A program made the translations under genes and the position numbers. A stretch of DNA of 64,000 nt from Hesseltinella vesiculosa. Taxonomy: Eukaryota > Mucoromycota > Mucoromycetes > Mucorales > Cunninghamellaceae. The stretch is from positions 124,001 to 188,000 of the forward strand of contig MCGT01000009.1 of assembly GCA_002104935.1 (NCBI GenBank), in the 5' to 3' direction. The notes beneath the pieces are model-generated. The model saw only the letters and a list, made by a program, of their open reading frames with translations, was not told the origin of the DNA and did not search any database. Shown here piece by piece: positions 22,242-32,956 of this stretch (positions are counted from its first letter, which is position 1; every line of letters begins with the position of its first letter).

Positions 22242-23818
22242 ATGACCTCCCGTGTCTTGGACAGTGCAAAATACATCTCGGAAGTAAGATACTACGGATT
22301 TTCATATGATCAAATGACCCTTCGAGTGCCACAAGCCGATGATAATTGTTGACACCTTTTTCAGAACAGCGATGATGTGTCCATCCCACCAGAATCAATG
22401 GATATTGCCGCCGATCAAGTAACGTTGAACACATGGCTCACCCACAAAAAAAGGACATGCCCACTGAGTGCTAATTTTAGACCCGAACATTGTAGATTCT
22501 CAAGAGCATGCAGAGTCGAAAATACAGCACGCAAACTTGGAAGCAACACCCATTGAATCCCAAGCATCTTGATCACGCCACCATCCATTGGATCTTTCTT
22601 GTCGACTTGCTCAATTTTTCCTTTTGGAGTGACTTGGATCAGGAAGACCGGATGAACCCTCACCCTGATAGATATGCCGTCCACTACAAAGGGGTCACCT
22701 ACACTGGTTATTGGTCATTATGTGCAGCGATCAATCGAGGTAGGCTGACTGCGCAAAAAAAAAAAAAAAAAAAAAAGGCTCATTTTTACTCCCGTCTTGT
22801 GACCACCAATGACCCCCCCTAGCACTTGATGACAACATCCCGGTCACAGATCCCAAATATCTTGCGCAAGCCAATCCGGAGGACCTGGCAAAAATTTTTC
22901 GCTCAGACACAAAGGAGCAAGTTCCATTGCTGGATCTTCGAGTGCGGCTAATGAAAGAAGCCGGGATCACCATTTGCCAGGTACAGAAGAACATGACCTT
23001 TTTTTTTTTTTTTTTTTTTTTTCATTGGTGTTCTCTTCCGATAGCATTTTGGCGGGTCTTTTGTTCATTGTCTTCAGCGGGCCAATCACTCAGCCCAAGC
23101 TCTTTTAGACCTCTTGCTGGAACATTTTCCATCCTTTCGAGATGTGCACGAGTTCAAAGGACGAAAAGGTAGAAGACCCAAAAGCGAAGTTTTTTCAAAA
23201 GAAGAAGGCACTCATTCTTTTAATTGTGACGCATCTGCAGTTCATATTTTAAAGCGTGCTCAAATTTTAATTGCTGATATTTGGTATGTTTGCAGGCCAA
23301 ATTAGGAAACTGAAGGGCACGCTTCCGACCTCGATTGGGCGTGAGAAAGAGTTTCCTTTTCTAACCTTTTTTATTTTTTCGAAATAGGGCTTGCTTTGAT
23401 GGAAAGGGCGATGGTGAATTTGCTGACATTGATTCCATCACCATGTTTGCAGATTACCGAGTCCCTCAGGTAAAATAAGACAAAAAATGGTGATGCATCA
23501 TCATGTGATACGAAGATCTTTTTTTATCTTATCTTTTTTCTGCAGGCTTTGTATCATTTAGGCCTCCTTGACTATTCTCCGTCTCTGAAAAAAAAACTGC
23601 AACATTGCCAAAACTTGCCTTCCGGTTGCCAAGAGGAGGTTGAAATTCGAGGCAACTCTATCTGGGCTGTGGAACTGGTCCGACGAGCGATTCTAAAACG
23701 GTTCCCCGAGACACCTGTGAACGCCATTTTGATCGATTTTTATATTTGGGATCTTGCCAAGGAAATTCAAAATGACATGACCATTCCTACTCACCGAACC
23801 AGATCGTGGTTTTACTAA
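22242..23818 (+). CDS. QNG1: Queuosine salvage protein (queuosine 5'-phosphate N-glycosylase, DUF2419)
   Basis: Predicted 339 aa from eight exons: 22242-22283, 22365-22418, 22496-22739, 22823-22980, 23045-23168, 23241-23283, 23388-23469 and 23546-23818. Conserved family segments are [13 protein letters not shown]-x-x-H-C-L-x-x-[20 protein letters not shown] and V-E-I-R-G-x-S-I-W. These match C9orf64/QNG1, which releases queuine from queuosine monophosphate so it can be put into tRNA by TGT. Fungi cannot make queuine, so the gene implies use of bacterial or plant queuosine. Length agrees with the family (about 340 aa). Confidence 0.9.
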
Positions 23819-23976
23819 AAAAAAAAAAATAGTTGCTACTCGTAACAAAAATAAAAAAGTCACGATGGCAACGCTTAGATAAAGCAAAGGATCTTCCGGT
23901 TTTCTTCGTTGTCTAGATGTTCAACGGTTACACAGCAAAGCAAACTTTGTTTTTTTATTTTTATGTTTTGGCTTGA

Positions 23977-26806
23977 TCATTGAGTGGACCAAGTCAAGCG
24001 AAGGACATGATCTGTTTTTCTTTGTGTTGGTTTAATAAAGCCAAGGAACTGCAACTCTGCCACCGACCGAATGAATCTTGCTCTACGACAACAAATCAAT
24101 GTTGGCCATTCTCATTTTTTTTTTTTTCAAAACTTACTGGACCTCATTTTTTTCCAGAGGCTGATTTTTCGGACGCGCTTCCTTGGCCACTTTCTCGGAA
24201 AAGGAGGTATACAGATCAAACAAGTTAATCATGCGACTGCATTCCAAATAGGACTCATATATCAAATTGGTATCTTGTTCTGTTGGCCGTAGGGCCAAGT
24301 CATTGCCTTGTACACAGCAGGAACAGTTGAGGTAATAGCTTGATTGAGTTAGCGCCGTATGGACAGAAGCCCCAGGTCGAGGTGTGAAGGACTAGTCAAA
24401 GAAATCAGCAACAAATCATGAACCCTCTCTCTTACTTACTCTTTCATGCAATTTCATATGCGCATAATAGATCAGCTCATGCATGGGAAGGGCGGTGTAA
24501 GAGATAAGCGTATGGCTAAGCGAGAAAAAGAAGGCAGCGATGAGCAAAGAGGTTGCCCGAAAGCCGAATCTTACGAGAGCGCTTGTTGGAACCAATCAGC
24601 CAAATCCATCACCATTCGATAGCCCAGAGACCCTTTTTGCTTTAGGTGGTCGATCGCATGTTCATGCACCTTTTCCGAGGTCTTTGTATGGCGCGTGGCG
24701 TCGCTCACCAGCATGTTTTGCAGCAAGGCGACGCGTTTGGCTTTTGATTTTGAGAGTGAAGGGTCGCTAGCCATGAGCTGCTGCTGCCATTCTCCGACTT
24801 GTTGGAGCCATCCGCTGATCATGTCATCGTGATCTTGCTGCTGCAGAGTGTCTGTCAAGAAAATTTCTAGATTGTCCAAAAACCCAGGTAGGCTGGTCAG
24901 CTCCATCTTGCGGATCAGGTTGATTAAAAGGACCACCGTCTGGTCTGAGTCCAGCCAACGAGGATTCTCCAACATCTCCAGGTGTATTTGATGTCGCGAT
25001 TTTTTCATGAGCCCTGAAAAGGCAGGAAACTGCTGATGGACAAATTGAATGAGACGCATGCCGACTTTGTAATGACGTTGGTGAAGCTGCAGATCTTGTA
25101 TCCATTTCTGCAATTGCACCGTCATCAAATACGCGTCATCATCCAACAATGTCAACGCTGTTGCCCACTGTTCCTCGCTCACCAGCTGTTCAACATGCTT
25201 CCTATACGACCGAAGCATGCGGATATGGCTGGCCAGGTGGCCGTTCGTAATGCCTTCATCGTACCATGATTTGAGCATGTCCAAAATCACATCGTCGAGC
25301 CCAAAGAGTTGCAAGAAGATCGACAGTGGATTTGCATAGTAATGGTGCATCAGTGCATATTTGACACTCGACTTCACCTTGCGCACCGAGAAATCAGACA
25401 TGTAAAAGTGATCCAGCAAGAATTTGAACGGCCGTGCTCCAAATTTCAGCGTGAACCCAGAATCAAGAAATAACTAGACAATAAAAAAAAAAACCGTGAG
25501 CACCCAACAGCCCTTCCTTTCCATTTGGTTACCTCATCCAACACCTTTTCAAACCAAACAGCACTCTTTTGCAACCGGAATTTTTCAATACGAAGCAAGC
25601 TGATAGCTGATTTTGTCAAAGACTGATGTAGCATGTCAATCGATGTTGCTACCCCGATAACAAATTGAATAGGTAAATCGGTGCGATACTGACTATAGCA
25701 CGAAATAACAAAGAACCAGCGGTTGAGGTCACCGTTTCCGTCGCCCGTCGGCTTACCTCATGATGGTGATGAAATCTTCAAGGACGTGGGGATCAAACGA
25801 TTCAAAGTCTTGTAGGATAATGACGAGCTTGGGACGGTGAGAATGATTGAGATGTCTGTACCATCCAAGCAAAAGCTGTAAGTCGTAATTCAGGATTTTA
25901 GAAGGTTTGGTGAAAATGTAGGAGGTGACATGAAGTGCTTCGTCATTGTTGTCCTCGCTGTCCTGCATGTCCTCCCCGGCTGGTGCGTCGCTGTTGTCTC
26001 GAGAATCGTGTGCCATCAATTGTTCCATCATACTGGCCATCATTGTGCTGAGTGAACTGCATGTCTGTGATTCCAACAGTGCGACATAGTGACCAACGGA
26101 TGTTGCTGAGGGGCTGCGCAGGGCATTGGCGATTTCGTTGAATTGGGCATTGTGATCAGGCACATTAATCCCAGCCGACACCAAGGCTGTGGGTATTTCG
26201 TGATAGGGCATGGCGATAAGACTATGCGTAGGTGAGTGTGAGATTCTTCCAACAGCAGACTCTGACAAATACCTCTTTTCGTCTAGACTGTCAGCTGAAT
26301 CGATAAACTGTCGAATACTCGTTCGTACACTCCTGTTCAAACCCAAGAGAATATCCTAAGAAGATAGACGTCAGTCCCGGATGATCGCGGTTGTCAAACC
26401 TATTTGTCACACACATCCATCATCGTTTCCGTTTGGTTCCAAAGTGTGTTGAACCCAGACTCTCGTAGCTCCATCGCTTCGGCTGTTTCCAAGCCATTCA
26501 TCAATAATTGGAAGCCATCATGTTCAAAGGGCTTGCTTTCATTAGCTGTACGCCGCTTGATAGCCACCGTATCTGAAATGACCCCACGAGTGAGCCACTG
26601 AATGGAACTTTTGCGGATGCCAGCGACTTACCTTCCTTCTGTGGTTTTCTTTTTCTGCCACTGGCTGGTTTGGACGATGACTCTGCAGGAAGAACAAGAA
26701 AACAGCTCTAACCATGAAAAACACAAGCGTGAGATTATCATACATTTCACTGAAAACTTACTTCAGCAATAGAATCAAAATTATCAAAGGTGACCAGCGA
26801 GGACAT
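23977..26806 (-). CDS. ORC3: Origin recognition complex subunit 3 (Orc3)
   Basis: Predicted 781 aa from nine exons: 26806-26762, 26680-26632, 26572-26415, 26355-25757, 25692-25533, 25473-24575, 24515-24440, 24391-24138 and 24082-23977. The N-terminal region contains [10 protein letters not shown] and an AAA-like block ([12 protein letters not shown]). The middle has [15 protein letters not shown], the best-known Orc3 motif. The C-terminal winged helix ends [19 protein letters not shown] followed by K-T-D-H-V. Orc3 is an AAA+-like subunit without ATPase activity that helps load MCM at origins. Exon 2 uses the second AG of a CAGAG acceptor, the only choice that keeps frame. Confidence 0.9.
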
Positions 26807-26985
26807 TTGCGAAAAGAGAGAGGAGTTTTTACTTGTTCCTGCGAAACGACTAAAAAAGTAAAAAAAATTCAGCCACCCTGTTTTTTTATCTTTTTTTTTT
26901 TTTTCATTCTCTCCACTTTGTTCACTTTTTTTTTTGATTTCCATTGCAAAAAAAAAAAAAAAATCATAATAATATTAATAACAAC
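26807..26985. promoter_or_regulatory. ORC3/MYND divergent promoter region
   Basis: 179 bp between start codons, rich in T- and A-runs (for example 26889-26904 and 26947-26963). No TATA box was seen. Confidence 0.5.
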
Positions 26986-28633
26986 ATGCAAGTGACCGAA
27001 ACGTTCGATGATACCGAAGGCCAATTGGAAGTACCAGCATTTTTAGGCTTGAATGAGCAACAATCAAGGCTTTTGGTTGCGTTGTACAATGAAACTGATC
27101 CAGAGTTTGCAAAGCAGGTGCCCACAGCTTTACCTGTTGCTGCCCAGCAGCTGGCAGCCGAATACGAAAAACGCAACAGTGTTGGGAAAAAGGTATATGC
27201 TTCATTCCTCTGCACCTTTAAACAACTCACCCATTCATTCTTGTTAGCTGGAGCGAGCCCATAGCCGCTGGTCTGACGAATTCGATTTATTTGACACGGT
27301 TCAACAAGAAGCTGTGACCCGCCTATCAAAATCTGACATGAACATCGACAAGGCCGCTGAAGGCTTGACGCTGGAAAGCGAACAATGTCCTCTCAAGGAT
27401 CTTTTGCTAGGAAGCTTGCTTTACGGCGGCCTTCGACGCGACCCAGCCACACCAGACGACCGCGCCAGCATGTCTCCTGTTGCCAGCCCAAATTTTGAAG
27501 GCGCAAAGCACCTCTTGGAAAGAGCATTTTCCGAGCATGATTATACCATGGCTGCTGTTCAGATTGGTTCGTTTTACACACAGGAAGACCGCTTGGCGAA
27601 CGGAAAAAACCTGCCTGCTGGTCAAGATGCCAAACGCCTGGCGTACATGTGGTATGCAAAGGCAGCTGAAAAAGGAAATCCTGTAGGGTCTTATTTCAAA
27701 AAAAAAAAAAAAAAATATGCCGCTGACGCTTAATAACCTTTCTTAGATGGCTTGTCACAAAGTGGGCTTCTTTTTGGAAAACGGGGTTGGTTGCGACAAG
27801 GATATACATGGTGCCGTTGCTGAATACACAAAAGCGTTTGACCAAGGATATCCCGACTCAGCACATAACTTGGGCATCCTTCATCAAGGCAACACTCCTT
27901 CCACCCTGCCTTGTAAAAACACGCAAAAATCACTGGAATTCTTCGAAAGTGGCAAACAATGGGGCTATGCTCCTTCTGCTAATGCATGTAAGTTTTTAGC
28001 CATTTTTCTAACAGTCATTCTCAATGTGTCCTTTTTTTTTTTGCAGTGGGCCGTATGTATTTATTGATGTCCAAGGATGAAAGATTGGCCAAGGAAGCTG
28101 GCAATCCTGGCACGGACAAGGATGAGTACATTGTCACTGGGATTGATTACATGGAAGACGCTGCCAACAATGGGGACGCCGACGCCATGCTGATGCTTGG
28201 GTTGATCTTTGGGTCACAGGACTACGGCCTTTATGACATGGACAAGGCACAAAATTATTTGGAATTGGCCCTTGTGCGCGGTGACGTTGAAGCATTCCAA
28301 TATTTGGTGCGTGTCTTGCGTGCCAAGATGGCTGCACGCGTCGCCTTGGAAAAACAGAACATGGAAAACTTTGAAAAGCTGGCTGACGAAGACAAGGCGA
28401 AGCTCATTCGCCAGCTCGCAAAAGAAGCCGCACCCGAAAAGGTCAAACACCAAGGCTGTGGTAACATCTTTTGTGAAAATAAGGAAACGGATCAAGGCTC
28501 CTTCAAGCGCTGTGGACAATGCCAGCGTGTGGCCTACTGCTCCCGTGACTGTCAACGCAAGCACTGGAAAGCTGGTCATTCCAAACTTTGCACTCGCAAC
28601 AACCAAGACCAGCCTACAACGAGCAAATCATAG
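26986..28633 (+). CDS. Sel1-like repeat protein with C-terminal MYND zinc finger
   Basis: Predicted 489 aa from exons 26986-27192, 27248-27682, 27747-27987 and 28047-28633. Sel1/TPR-like helical repeats cover about residues 140-380 (M-W-Y-A-K-A-A-E-K-G-N-P, G-A-V-A-E-Y-T-K-A-F-D-Q-G-Y, A-M-L-M-L-G-L-I-F-G). The MYND finger is at about 430-475 with C-x2-C..C-x3-C..H-x3-C spacing (C-G-Q-C-Q-R-V-A-Y-C-S-R-D-C). MYND fingers mediate protein-protein contacts and Sel1 repeats act as scaffolds. The specific role is unknown. The 4 exons show good splice sites, and intron 3 ends in a T-run plus GCAG. Confidence 0.85.
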
Positions 28634-28794
28634 GCTCTAGGCTCTGTCCATCTTTCCAACTAGACCATCTCAGCAGTCATTAAACCCGTAGTACTGCCTC
28701 TTCCTACGCCTTTCAGGAAATGAGATCAAGTCTGTGAAATCCACTTTTTTTATTGAGAAAATCCCAAGAAGAGCGAGGCTCGATGGAGATCAGG

Positions 28795-29265
28795 TCAATG
28801 ATGGATACCGGGTAGGGGGAAGAAGGGAGGGAAGAAAGGAAGAGGAGGAGGAGGAGGAGGGAAAGGGAAAAATGGAGTGGGAGGGATAAATGGCGGAGTA
28901 AAAGGAGGAGGAGGAGGAGGGATGAAAGGTGGGAATGGCATAGGGAAAGGCATCGGTGGGAACATGCCAGGTGGAAGAGGTGGCAAAGGTGGCAATGGCG
29001 GCAAAGGTGGGGCAGGAGGAACAGGCGGAAGAGGAGCAATGGGAGGCAAGGGTGGAGCAGGCGGCAAAGGTGGCAATGGCGGTAAAGGAGGAAATGGAGC
29101 AAATTGGTCAGGATCAACAACTTCATGGCCAGCTTGGCCGTTTCCATTCACTTGGTCAGTTTGGTCACGGGGTTCTGAAGGACCAGTTGGAGCGGCAAAT
29201 GTCGGAACGGCTTGCAAGGTCAGGGCCAGACACAAGAGAAGAGCAAAAAACGAAAGTCGATGCAT
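28795..29265 (-). CDS. Secreted proline-rich protein
   Basis: Single exon, 156 aa. The N-terminus is a strong signal peptide: M-H-R-L-S-F-F-A-L-L-L-C-L-A-L-T, with a cleavage site likely after A-V-P-T-F-A. A short acidic segment follows, then about 100 residues made of P-P-L-P and P-P-A-P-P units with Phe and Ile. They are encoded by near-periodic GGYGGNAARGGTGGC-type DNA on the plus strand. It may be a cell-wall or extracellular structural protein. No catalytic domain is seen. The opposite strand has a glycine-rich open frame that is a by-product of the repeats. Confidence 0.7.
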   Translation of the reverse strand: MHRLSFFALLLCLALTLQAVPTFAAPTGPSEPRDQTDQVNGNGQAGHEVVDPDQFAPFPPLPPLPPLPPAPPLPPIAPLPPVPPAPPLPPLPPLPPLPPGMFPPMPFPMPFPPFIPPPPPPFTPPFIPPTPFFPFPPPPPPLPFFPPFFPLPGIHH

Positions 29266-29734
29266 TTTGTTTAAAGGTTGTTGGTGTCACGCATGCCACC
29301 TCTTTAAATACAACCATGGCATTTACCCTCTCTATCACGAATTCGTGATAAACTGGTACATGAAAAAAAAGAGCCCGCGTGGTGCTGTCCCTACTCCACA
29401 GCTTTGATAAAAAAAAAGAACAGTGATTAATTGTTACCAAAAAAAGAAGCAGCAAATGCTAAACTGAAGGCAGTGAAAACAATGAATAGAAAAATGGTGA
29501 AAAGGTTGCAGTAACCATTTTTTTAGCAAGTGTTGAACGGTATAGAATTAAATATATAAACAAATATGAATGACAATGAGGGGGGGGATGAAGATATGCA
29601 GAGGGTTGAGGCTCCAATGGTATGTGTTGAACATATACAGTTTGCAATTCTTGTTGAAGAAAAGCAAAGAAAAAAATCAGAAATATACACAAAAATAAAA
29701 AATAAAAAAGGTTAGGTTGCCATGAACCATAAAG
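29266..29734. other. Spacer between proline-rich protein and GATA factor genes
   Basis: Contains the promoter side of the proline-rich gene and the 3' side of the GATA gene. A G8 run lies near 29581. No coding or RNA gene was recognised. Confidence 0.45.
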
Positions 29735-30514
29735 TTAGGCTTGAGAGAGCACAGAGCGCAAGATAACACAACGACGTTCAAGCATGTCCAAGAAGCCACG
29801 CATTTGATCATTGTTCATTTGCGACAGCAAAGATCGGAAACGGTCGTCTTCTTCCGTCAATTCCTTTCGTGATTTGCATTCAGGCCATCCCTCCTCTCCA
29901 TCAAAGGGGCGCTTGATGCCGCTAATAGCAGGCAGCAACAGGGGCTTGCTGGCAATAGGCTTCAATTCCCTCATTCCGGATTCCAAAGGCTTTCCGATCG
30001 AGGGGGGTGTCAATGGGGGTGACATCAAGTTGAAAGGCAATGGGGGTTGCTTTGGCATTTGGTTCTTTTGACGCACATGCAAGGGGCGGTGACAGCCGTA
30101 TTGCTTGTAATACAAGCCGCAAGCATTGCAGAGAGAATGGGCACGATCAGGAGTACGTCGCCACAAAGGAGTCTTGGTCACATGGCAGTTGAAACATTCC
30201 AATTGCCGAGGGGCCCGCGTCTTTTTGGTCGACTTGGTTTTGTTTTGCACTGGCTTGTCTTCTTGCACAATGACAGCTTCGTCATCAAACGACACGAACT
30301 GATTCAAGTCGAACTCTTGTGATTCGGAAGCAGCCAATAGCAGGCTGGTCAGAGCTTGTTCATCCAAAGGGGCGATTTCAGGCGACATTGTGTCCAAGGA
30401 TGATGAAGGTGAAGGCAGAGAGAGTGATGTGTCATTGAACAATTCACTCAGATCCTGCTGATGATCGGATTTGCCAAAAAATAGGTCAGATGACAGCAAG
30501 TAGTCAGAGTTCAT
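29735..30514 (-). CDS. GATA-type zinc-finger transcription factor
   Basis: Single exon, 259 aa, start M-N-S-D-Y-L-L at 30514. The zinc finger (about residues 105-131) has the form C-F-N-C-x18-C-N-A-C, with L-W-R-R-T-P-D-R before the second cysteine pair. A basic tail follows ([14 protein letters not shown]). The 18-residue loop places it with the class that is less common than the classic 17-residue loop of nitrogen-regulating GATA factors. An acidic/Ser-rich N-terminus may activate transcription. Target genes cannot be inferred. Confidence 0.88.
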   Translation of the reverse strand: MNSDYLLSSDLFFGKSDHQQDLSELFNDTSLSLPSPSSSLDTMSPEIAPLDEQALTSLLLAASESQEFDLNQFVSFDDEAVIVQEDKPVQNKTKSTKKTRAPRQLECFNCHVTKTPLWRRTPDRAHSLCNACGLYYKQYGCHRPLHVRQKNQMPKQPPLPFNLMSPPLTPPSIGKPLESGMRELKPIASKPLLLPAISGIKRPFDGEEGWPECKSRKELTEEDDRFRSLLSQMNNDQMRGFLDMLERRCVILRSVLSQA

Positions 30515-30876
30515 TATGTACAAGGAGCTTTATGATGGAGAGGAGGGAGAGGAGGGATGTGTGAGGAAAATGTACAAACAAAATTATTTGGCACGAGTGA
30601 AAGAAAAAAGAGAAAAGAAAAACAAAACAAAAAAAAAAGGGGAATGGAAAAAATTAGTCATTTTTTTCCATCCTTGCAATGATTGGACCAAGTATCCATT
30701 GCGTTTGATTCTCCGTTTCAAATCGGCTTGCTCAACGAACTTTGTTTGAACCTTAAAAGAGAGCTGTCTGTTTGCAACCCCGAGATGCAGAGAGAGAATG
30801 CCCCCACGCATTTCTGATTGAACCATTCTCGTCAAGGTCTGCTTTTTAATAGCCATACAATGTGGGGTCAAGAATT
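30515..30876. other. Spacer upstream of the GATA gene
   Basis: It contains purine-rich and A-rich sequence on the plus strand (30600-30650). No gene was recognised. Presumed GATA gene promoter plus the 3' region of the next gene. Confidence 0.4.
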
Positions 30877-32190
30877 TCACACAGGGGAATAAACCACTTT
30901 TAGAATATCTCCTACGATATTAACAATGGTTTCGTGGACGTCAACTTCAGGTGACGTTGGAATAACGCGCAAGCGATGGCCGATCACTTTTTCAACTGCC
31001 ACGGCCACCAAATCAGGCGTCAGATAATCTTGTTGGAAGAGAGCGGCCATCAACCTTTGAAAACGGCGCTCGAAGTCTTCAGTATGTTTCTTTTTCCCTT
31101 ATCATCTACTTACTTTGTAACTTTCACTAAATCATCACACGCCCTAGCCGTCAGTCCACCGTTGACATGAGGGTGAGTGCGAAGGCCAACGATGATATCG
31201 CGAATATATCTGGTGACATCGACATGAATGTAAACTGATCGCGCCTGTCGTTCAAGAGTTTCGATTTCATGGCTTTTGAAATGGGCCGCACGGCGGACCG
31301 ACATTCCTCCTGACTCTCGCAAATCCAGGGTTGGTGAGAACGTTTCTTCTTGACAGCGATAAGAAATGAAAAATTGATCAAGCTAACAAAAAAAAAAAAT
31401 GAATGCGCAGCTCTTTTTTTTCTGGTTCTTCCTAAAAGTTTACCAGGGGGTAAGAGATGGCACCCTGAAATTCATTTTCAGGAAGAACCAAAATTATCAA
31501 AAATGGCTTGGGTGTGCTGTAACGTGCATGGGCCACACGGATTTCATTGGTGACAACGAGATCTAAAAGAGCAGCCTGCACAAGCTCAGAAGCAAGTTGG
31601 AGCTGATCGACGATGCACACTTGCGACAGCCGTTGAGCTCCAGAGGTCACTTTGGTATGAAGTCGTCCTTTCTTTTTGTCGTCATACCGACTTAAATAGC
31701 GGTTGCCTGTGCCAGAATGATGGCCATGGACGGTGAAGTCGACAGGGCTGATCGGGTAGGACGTAAGATTGCTGGAATGCTTCTGCAACATGCCGCCTTC
31801 ACGGTCACTGGTGTCTGCGCTTCTTTCATATGGTGTGTCGCCTTCTTGTGAAAGAAGATCCTGTACGAACTCGGAGACCGTCTGGTTTTTGTGGCACGAC
31901 ACACTGGTCACCCCCAGTCCAAAAAGCTGACGGCAGATCTACGTTCCCATGTCGAATTCGAATGAGACATGGCATCCTTGTAGAAAATCATCTTTCTTTA
32001 TTTTACGTACCTCCGTCGCCATATCGGTCACGTTTTTTAGGCAACGCTGGGGGCTAATCAAAATGAGATGTTTGCTACTACTGGACATCAAACAGAGAAG
32101 AATCGAAATAAATACATCTTGATTGAAATTTAACCCTGACTGTCGTCGTAGACTCATCATCCGTTGCTTGATGTATTCTCTGTCGTTCAT
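30877..32190 (-). CDS. Fungal Mg-chelatase/MoxR-like AAA-family protein
   Basis: Predicted 373 aa from exons 32190-32011, 31938-31444, 31382-31114 and 31054-30877. Recognisable parts are L-L-C-L-M-S-S-S-S-K-H-L-I-L-I-S-P in the N-terminus, S-Q-V-C-I-V-D-Q-L-Q-L-A in the middle, and a C-terminal lid (Y-I-R-D-I-I-V-G-L-R-T-H and G-G-L-T-A-R-A...D-Y-L-T-P-D-L-V-A-V-A). This layout resembles the widespread fungal proteins annotated as magnesium chelatase. A classical Walker A motif is not seen, so ATPase activity is doubtful. No chlorophyll pathway is implied. The last acceptor (CAAAG|G) was chosen because it alone restores the conserved frame. Confidence 0.6.
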
Positions 32191-32956
32191 TGTTTCAGCA
32201 AAGAAAAAGATCAAAAAACTGCTCCTTTTTTTTTTTTTTTTTACAGTTTTGGCGGGAGAGATCCAAACCCAGAATGGTTGGCTGGGCGATCATCAACCTG
32301 ACTTTTTTCATCCTCTTCTTTTTCTGCGCTCATGCAAAACTCCATACTTGATTCATTCACTTTTTTCAAGATCGCCGTTATTCACTCTCCTGTCAATCAT
32401 TCTCACGGTAAGCCAATGGTGTCCCCAGCTTGTCAAAGATCACTCTGTAGCCTGTAATCGCCCTCAAACGGTGAACGTTCGAGTGGGAAGGTGAGCCCAT
32501 ATTTACCTGCAAGCGCTGTAGATCCTGTCACATGGTGTATGATCGTGTTGTCATGACCAGCCTAAACCTCTTCCCCCCCCCCATTTTTTCAAATTCTGGC
32601 ATTCTCTTTTGTTCTTTTGAGTACGAGGAAAATCGGGAGAATCCGTTTGCCGCCCATCCTCTCAATCACGTGACAGCTGAAAAATGGAAAAACGGGCATT
32701 TGCGCACCATTATCCAGTTTGAAAAAGAGGGTAGTGGCCGACGCTTTACATCCAATTTACACCGTAAACAAGAAATAAAGAAAAAAAAAACATTTTTTCC
32801 ATCAAAGGCGTGACATTGTGCACCTGGCTTTCCAACTGAATGACTTTTTCACCCTCCCCCCAAACGCCCCAACAATTTTTGCATTCAAGCGTAAAAAAAT
32901 ATTTTTCCCCTTCTTTTGGGCTTCTTTTTTTCTTTTGCACTTCCACCCTCTTCATC
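32191..32956. promoter_or_regulatory. Divergent spacer between the Mg-chelatase-like gene and ALE1
   Basis: 766 bp without a recognisable gene. Contains a T-run near 32226-32242, a C-run near 32574-32582 and a perfect TCACGTGA palindrome at 32666-32673. Confidence 0.45.
32666..32673. promoter_or_regulatory. TCACGTGA E-box upstream of ALE1
   Basis: Perfect 8-bp palindrome with a CACGTG core, about 284 bp upstream of the ALE1 start. CACGTG is the core for bHLH factors of the Pho4/Cbf1/Ino2-Ino4 type in fungi. Function is inferred only. Confidence 0.35.

Noticed and set aside
28877..29407. Glycine-rich open frame opposite the proline-rich gene
   Set aside because: Complement of Pro codons gives Gly codons. 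The minus strand has the signal peptide and natural ends, so the plus frame is a shadow.
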